Of a stretch of 7,716 nucleotides of DNA, positions 4,872-7,716 are shown piece by piece. Made by a program: the position numbers and the translations under genes. Below the pieces are notes generated by a model that made no database searches, had not been told where the DNA came from, and worked only from the letters and a program-made list of their open reading frames with translations. Within the stretch, counting starts at the first letter, position 1. Each line of letters starts with the position of its first letter. This DNA comes from JBHEPS01 sp046261635. Its GTDB lineage: Bacteria; Acidobacteriota; Thermoanaerobaculia; Gp7-AA8. The DNA lies in the NCBI GenBank assembly GCA_046261635.1, contig JBHEOL010000118.1:1-7716 (forward strand), read 5' to 3'.

Positions 4872-6515
4872 GTGGACAGCCGACCGGAAACCGACGAGAT
4901 TTCGAAGCGCGGCGCGCGCCCCGATGGCTCTGCGGCGAGGTCCCGGAACCTCGGCGGATTTCTGGTTCTCGCCGCAATTCTCACTGGGCTGATTCCTCTC
5001 AAGATCGCCACCAAGGCCGGCGATGGCCCCTACGGGCTCGACGCGAACTACTACGTTCAAATCGCACGCAGTGTCGCCGAAGGGGGCGGACTGATGACGC
5101 ACGTCTCGCTCTACCATGAGGGGCTGAATCCTCTTCCAGCGCCCGCGCGCATCTATCCGCTCTGGCCCCTCGTGCTCGGAACGACGGGCGCTGCGATCGG
5201 CCTTACGGACGCCGTGAACATTCTCCCTCCGGTTCTGTGGGTTGTGGCGCTGATTTTTCTCTACATCCTCTCCCAGCGGATCGCGTTCGCGATGGACCCG
5301 ATCTCCCACGGAAGGATCGCCGGCGAGAGGCTTCCGCTGACAGCCGGCCATCTCGTCGTCGCTGCTTTCGCGACGAACCCAATTTTTTGGTGGGCGACGA
5401 GTCACCCCTATACCGAAGGGCTCGCGTTCACTCTCGCCTTCGGCGCGCTGCTCGTCCTCGACACTGCCATTCGTCGAACGAGCAGTGCGGTCGCCGTAAG
5501 CGCTGGTGCTCTCGCGGGCCTCGCCTTCCTCGCACGAAGCCAGATGGTCATCATCATCGCCGCGGCGATTCTCGTCCTCCTGATAGCATCCTTCCGATGG
5601 GCGCCGATGCGAAAGATCGGCGCGGCCGCGGTGCTAGGCTTCGGTATTGTGGCTGCTGGGTGGATTGCATACCGGGCGATGCGCCCCATCGGCACCACCG
5701 ACGTCGGCGGCTTTGCGACTTGGGTGAACAGTCCGACCGCAGGGGCATACCTTGCCGACCGGCTTCCGGGCCTCGCGATTGCCTTCGATCCGAGAAGCTC
5801 GCTCTCGTACTTCAATTCATTCGGACCGACAGTCCTCGTTATTTTTTTCGCGATCGCCTGGTTGGCGGTAGAGTCGGGGCGCCGAGGCCGCTTTCCGCGG
5901 CTTGAGCCACAGTACCTCTTAGCCGTAATGGCGATAGCGACTGCGCTCCTGAGTCACGGCATCCTGGTGCACCGCCACGCCCGATTCTTCCTTCCGTGGC
6001 TCTTCGGGTGGCGCCACGGCCTTCCGCTGATCTTCGGGCTCAGCGCTGCGATCGTATATCTCGTGACACGCCCCTCGGCATTAACTCGCTGGGGGGTTGT
6101 CGTCCTAGTCGCCTTCGCCACGCTGACTGGAACACTTCGCATCGACGCGTCGGAGAATCCTACAGGGATGACGAACGCCGAGGCTGCCTTTGCGCGATGG
6201 GTAGATCATCAGACGCCGCCGCCGACGATGCTGACGATCGGGGCGCAGACTCTTGGGATGCTCACTCGCGGCCGCTATCACTGGATGAGTTGCGATGAGT
6301 CACCGGCCCAAACCGGCCGCATGCTCGAAAGCCTTCCGATTGATTATGTTGTCGTTTACGGCTCGGCTCGGCATTGCCGGTTCCTGGACGGGCTTGGTGG
6401 GATCTTGAAAGTGGAGCATTCGTTTGGCCCGCCGGAACACGAGCGGATCTGGCTCCTTCGCCCGCGCGCTGCTACCCGGGTGCGCCCCAACGACCCCGGG
6501 GGAAACGCATATTAG
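4872..6515 (+). CDS. GT39/ArnT-like integral membrane glycosyltransferase (GT-C fold)
   Basis: The 547-residue membrane protein looks like a GT-C enzyme of the PMT/ArnT type, which uses polyprenyl-phosphate sugars on the outer face of the cytoplasmic membrane. After a hydrophilic N-terminus (1-27) the first helix covers about 28-45. The first outer loop holds LDANYYVQIARSVAEGGG (56-73), where Asp57 is the likely catalytic residue and Y-x(4)-A-x(3)-EGGG is typical of the family. Further helices lie at about 95-112, 117-139, 158-176, 181-200, 206-222, 225-240, 249-267, 318-333, 347-365, 373-397 and 406-421. SHPYTEGL (177-184) and HRHARFFLPW (367-376) are common GT-C blocks. The final 120 residues form a soluble domain, probably outside. 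GTG 4872 is the first possible start because an in-frame TAG lies at 4863-4865. Acceptor and sugar are unknown, but the nearby DPM1-like enzyme could supply its donor. Confidence 0.85.
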   Translation: MDSRPETDEISKRGARPDGSAARSRNLGGFLVLAAILTGLIPLKIATKAGDGPYGLDANYYVQIARSVAEGGGLMTHVSLYHEGLNPLPAPARIYPLWPLVLGTTGAAIGLTDAVNILPPVLWVVALIFLYILSQRIAFAMDPISHGRIAGERLPLTAGHLVVAAFATNPIFWWATSHPYTEGLAFTLAFGALLVLDTAIRRTSSAVAVSAGALAGLAFLARSQMVIIIAAAILVLLIASFRWAPMRKIGAAAVLGFGIVAAGWIAYRAMRPIGTTDVGGFATWVNSPTAGAYLADRLPGLAIAFDPRSSLSYFNSFGPTVLVIFFAIAWLAVESGRRGRFPRLEPQYLLAVMAIATALLSHGILVHRHARFFLPWLFGWRHGLPLIFGLSAAIVYLVTRPSALTRWGVVVLVAFATLTGTLRIDASENPTGMTNAEAAFARWVDHQTPPPTMLTIGAQTLGMLTRGRYHWMSCDESPAQTGRMLESLPIDYVVVYGSARHCRFLDGLGGILKVEHSFGPPEHERIWLLRPRAATRVRPNDPGGNAY

Positions 6516-6530
6516 TTCTTTGCTTCGAAA

Positions 6531-7253
6531 ATGAGCTGGGAGTCAGGACAAATGCGTAAACGAAGGATGACTCAGGTGGTACTCCAGATTCTCTCTGCGA
6601 TTCCCGCGAGGCTCGCACCCAAGCGGTGGAAAGAGTGGCACGAGCTCCTCTACTGGAAGATGCGCAGACGCGCCGAGGGAGAGCTCCAGCGCGATCATTA
6701 CACCCACTTTTATACGACACACTTCGGACTCTCGCCGTCGTTCTACGAAGGAAAGGCTGTCGTCGATATTGGCTGTGGACCGCGCGGAAGCCTCGAGTGG
6801 GCGACGATGGCCTCCCGGCGCATCGGGATCGATCCGCTTGCCGAGAAATACCTCGCGCTCGGCGCGGACCGTCACGCGATGGAGTACATCACTTCGGGGG
6901 CCGAGTCGATTCCGCTCCCTGATGGAGCCTTCGACGTCGTCTGCTCGTTCAATTCTCTCGACCACGTCGAGAGCGTGGAACAGTCGGTCGCGGAGATCAA
7001 GAGGATTACGCGGTCCGGTGGCTCTCTTCTGCTGCTCGTCGAGGTGAATCACCCACCAACCGCTTGCGAGCCACACGAACTGAGCCCGCGGCGTGTATTG
7101 GACCTTCTCGCCCCGGAGTTTGTTGCAGAACGCGTGACGATCTACGAGCCGGCCGGCGAGGGGATTTACGATTCGATCCTCGCCGGCCGAGCCTTGAACG
7201 CACCGGGCGACGACAAGGCAGGGTTTCTTTCGGTCCTCTTCACGCGGCGCTAA
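6531..7253 (+). CDS. Class I SAM-dependent methyltransferase
   Basis: The 240-residue protein is a Methyltransf_11-like enzyme. Motif I is VVDIGCGPRGSLEW (77-90). The acidic ribose-binding residue is Asp101 in RIGIDPLAEKY (97-107). AESIPLPDGAFDVVCSFN (124-141) and LDHVE (143-147) correspond to motifs II and III, and IKRITRSGGSLLLLVEVNHP (156-175) to the beta 5 region. A basic, amphipathic N-terminal segment of about 70 residues precedes the fold and may touch membrane or substrate. It follows the membrane glycosyltransferase by 15 nt and is probably co-transcribed. Three starts compete: 6531, 6552 and 6567. The ATG at 6552 has the best Shine-Dalgarno-like sequence (GGAG and AGGA just upstream), so the first seven residues may be untranslated. 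It shares only the fold with the methyltransferase at 567-1277. A sugar or glycolipid substrate is inferred from context. Confidence 0.9.
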   Translation: MSWESGQMRKRRMTQVVLQILSAIPARLAPKRWKEWHELLYWKMRRRAEGELQRDHYTHFYTTHFGLSPSFYEGKAVVDIGCGPRGSLEWATMASRRIGIDPLAEKYLALGADRHAMEYITSGAESIPLPDGAFDVVCSFNSLDHVESVEQSVAEIKRITRSGGSLLLLVEVNHPPTACEPHELSPRRVLDLLAPEFVAERVTIYEPAGEGIYDSILAGRALNAPGDDKAGFLSVLFTRR

Positions 7254-7269
7254 GTGCTGGAGCAGGGCG

Positions 7270-7716
7270 TTATTGACCGATCGCGGTGGAAGCCGTTGGC
7301 GCGGCCGGACAGTTCCAGATCGGTGCGCCACTGCCCGGCTCGAAACAAGCCAGCTCCCGCGCCAGGGCGGCAACCACACCGGCGTCGAGCTCGACCCTGC
7401 CGTCGAACCGAGGACGGGCGGTGGACTCGAGCGCGGCCCACCTCTGCTCGTCCACATGCGCGTAGGCCACGACCGCTCGATGCTCCCGAGGCGGGGCCAG
7501 TCCCACCATCGATCCAATCTCGAGCAGCGAGATCGGCCGATCACGCGAGCGCTCGGGGATGCCGAAGGTCACAAAAATCACGTTGAAATACCGAGGGTTG
7601 ATGAAATTCGATCGGCTGATACCCGACCGATCGCCGTGATCGCTGAGAATGACGACGCGATTCTGCTTCTCCGGCGCGAGAACCCGAGTCGAAGAAAGCG
7701 CCTCCACGACCGCGCG
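7270..7716 (-). CDS. Sulfatase/alkaline-phosphatase-superfamily protein, C-terminal part
   Basis: The frame runs off the right edge without a start; 148 C-terminal residues are visible before TAA. VVILSDHGDRSG (21-32, counted from the edge) carries the Asp-His-Gly metal-binding signature of sulfatases, phosphoglycerate mutases and phosphoethanolamine or glycerol transferases. RDRPISLLEIGSMVGL lies where sulfatase-like proteins have the PVSLLDI-PTLL-like segment that packs against the catalytic domain. The nucleophile region is outside the window, so sulfatase, phosphatase and lipid phosphotransferase activities cannot be told apart. Near an envelope polysaccharide locus, transfer or removal of a phosphate- or sulfate-bearing group on a glycan or lipid is plausible. 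It converges on the upstream methyltransferase with only 16 nt between stop codons and no terminator hairpin visible. Confidence 0.75.
   Translation of the reverse strand, partial: RAVVEALSSTRVLAPEKQNRVVILSDHGDRSGISRSNFINPRYFNVIFVTFGIPERSRDRPISLLEIGSMVGLAPPREHRAVVAYAHVDEQRWAALESTARPRFDGRVELDAGVVAALARELACFEPGSGAPIWNCPAAPTASTAIGQ

Noticed and set aside
4747..4992. Small plus-strand ORF starting 9 nt after the first ggttaccata copy
   Set aside because: Composition is unlike a real protein, it overlaps the GT-C gene in another frame, and no ribosome site is present.
4676..5014. Upstream extension of the DPM1-like gene (113 extra residues on the minus strand)
   Set aside because: The extension is arginine- and proline-rich, overlaps the start of the divergent membrane glycosyltransferase, and the GT2 fold begins normally just after ATG 4675.
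6543..7544. 333-codon open frame on the minus strand opposite the second methyltransferase
   Set aside because: It is arginine-rich with no recognisable motif and lies antisense to a gene with clear methyltransferase motifs; GC-rich codon bias explains it.
1..7716. CRISPR array, insertion sequence, tRNA, or toxin-antitoxin or defence system
   Set aside because: I saw no regularly spaced repeats, transposase motifs, tRNA-like cloverleaf or defence-family domains on either strand.

Overview
The window is a GC-rich bacterial chromosomal segment, roughly 60% GC by eye, with dense coding and long antisense shadow frames. It holds the 3' end of a bacterioferritin gene followed by a cell-surface polysaccharide or glycolipid biosynthesis region: two glycosyltransferase family 2 proteins, a DUF2304 membrane protein, a Wzx/MATE-like oligosaccharide flippase, an integral-membrane GT-C type glycosyltransferase, two unrelated class I SAM methyltransferases and the C-terminus of a sulfatase/alkaline-phosphatase-superfamily protein. 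No tRNA, rRNA, CRISPR array, transposase or phage gene was seen. Codon bias, weak Shine-Dalgarno signals and the GT2-DUF2304 pair suggest a soil or sediment lineage such as Acidobacteriota or a similar phylum. That placement is a guess.

Layout from left to right: bfr 3' end (+, to 322), then a textbook intrinsic terminator (361-400). A methyltransferase (-, 567-1277) is divergent from the flippase (+, about 1345 or 1433 to 2659). The flippase converges on a three-gene minus-strand operon transcribed from 4675 to 2821: DPM1-like GT2, DUF2304, then GT2, with both junctions being 4-nt ATGA overlaps. That operon is divergent from a GT39-like membrane glycosyltransferase (+, 4872-6515), which is followed 15 nt later by a second methyltransferase (+, 6531-7253). 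The sulfatase-like gene (-, from beyond the right edge to 7270) runs tail to tail into it.

A working model, by inference: the GT2 enzymes act at the cytoplasmic face. The DPM1-like one would charge a polyprenyl phosphate with one sugar, with DUF2304 as its membrane partner, and the other would extend a glycan. The flippase moves the lipid-linked product across the membrane, and the GT-C enzyme uses a polyprenyl-linked sugar on the outer face. The methyltransferases may modify or cap sugars, and the sulfatase-like protein may transfer or remove a phosphate- or sulfate-containing group. Bacterioferritin is separated by a strong terminator and is probably unrelated.

No convincing new biological system was found. 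The points most worth checking are the flippase N-terminus, where an in-frame stop and a G6 run suggest a one-base frameshift; the repeated TANNNT boxes 8-11 nt before start codons; and a small inverted repeat in the divergent region at 4676-4871.
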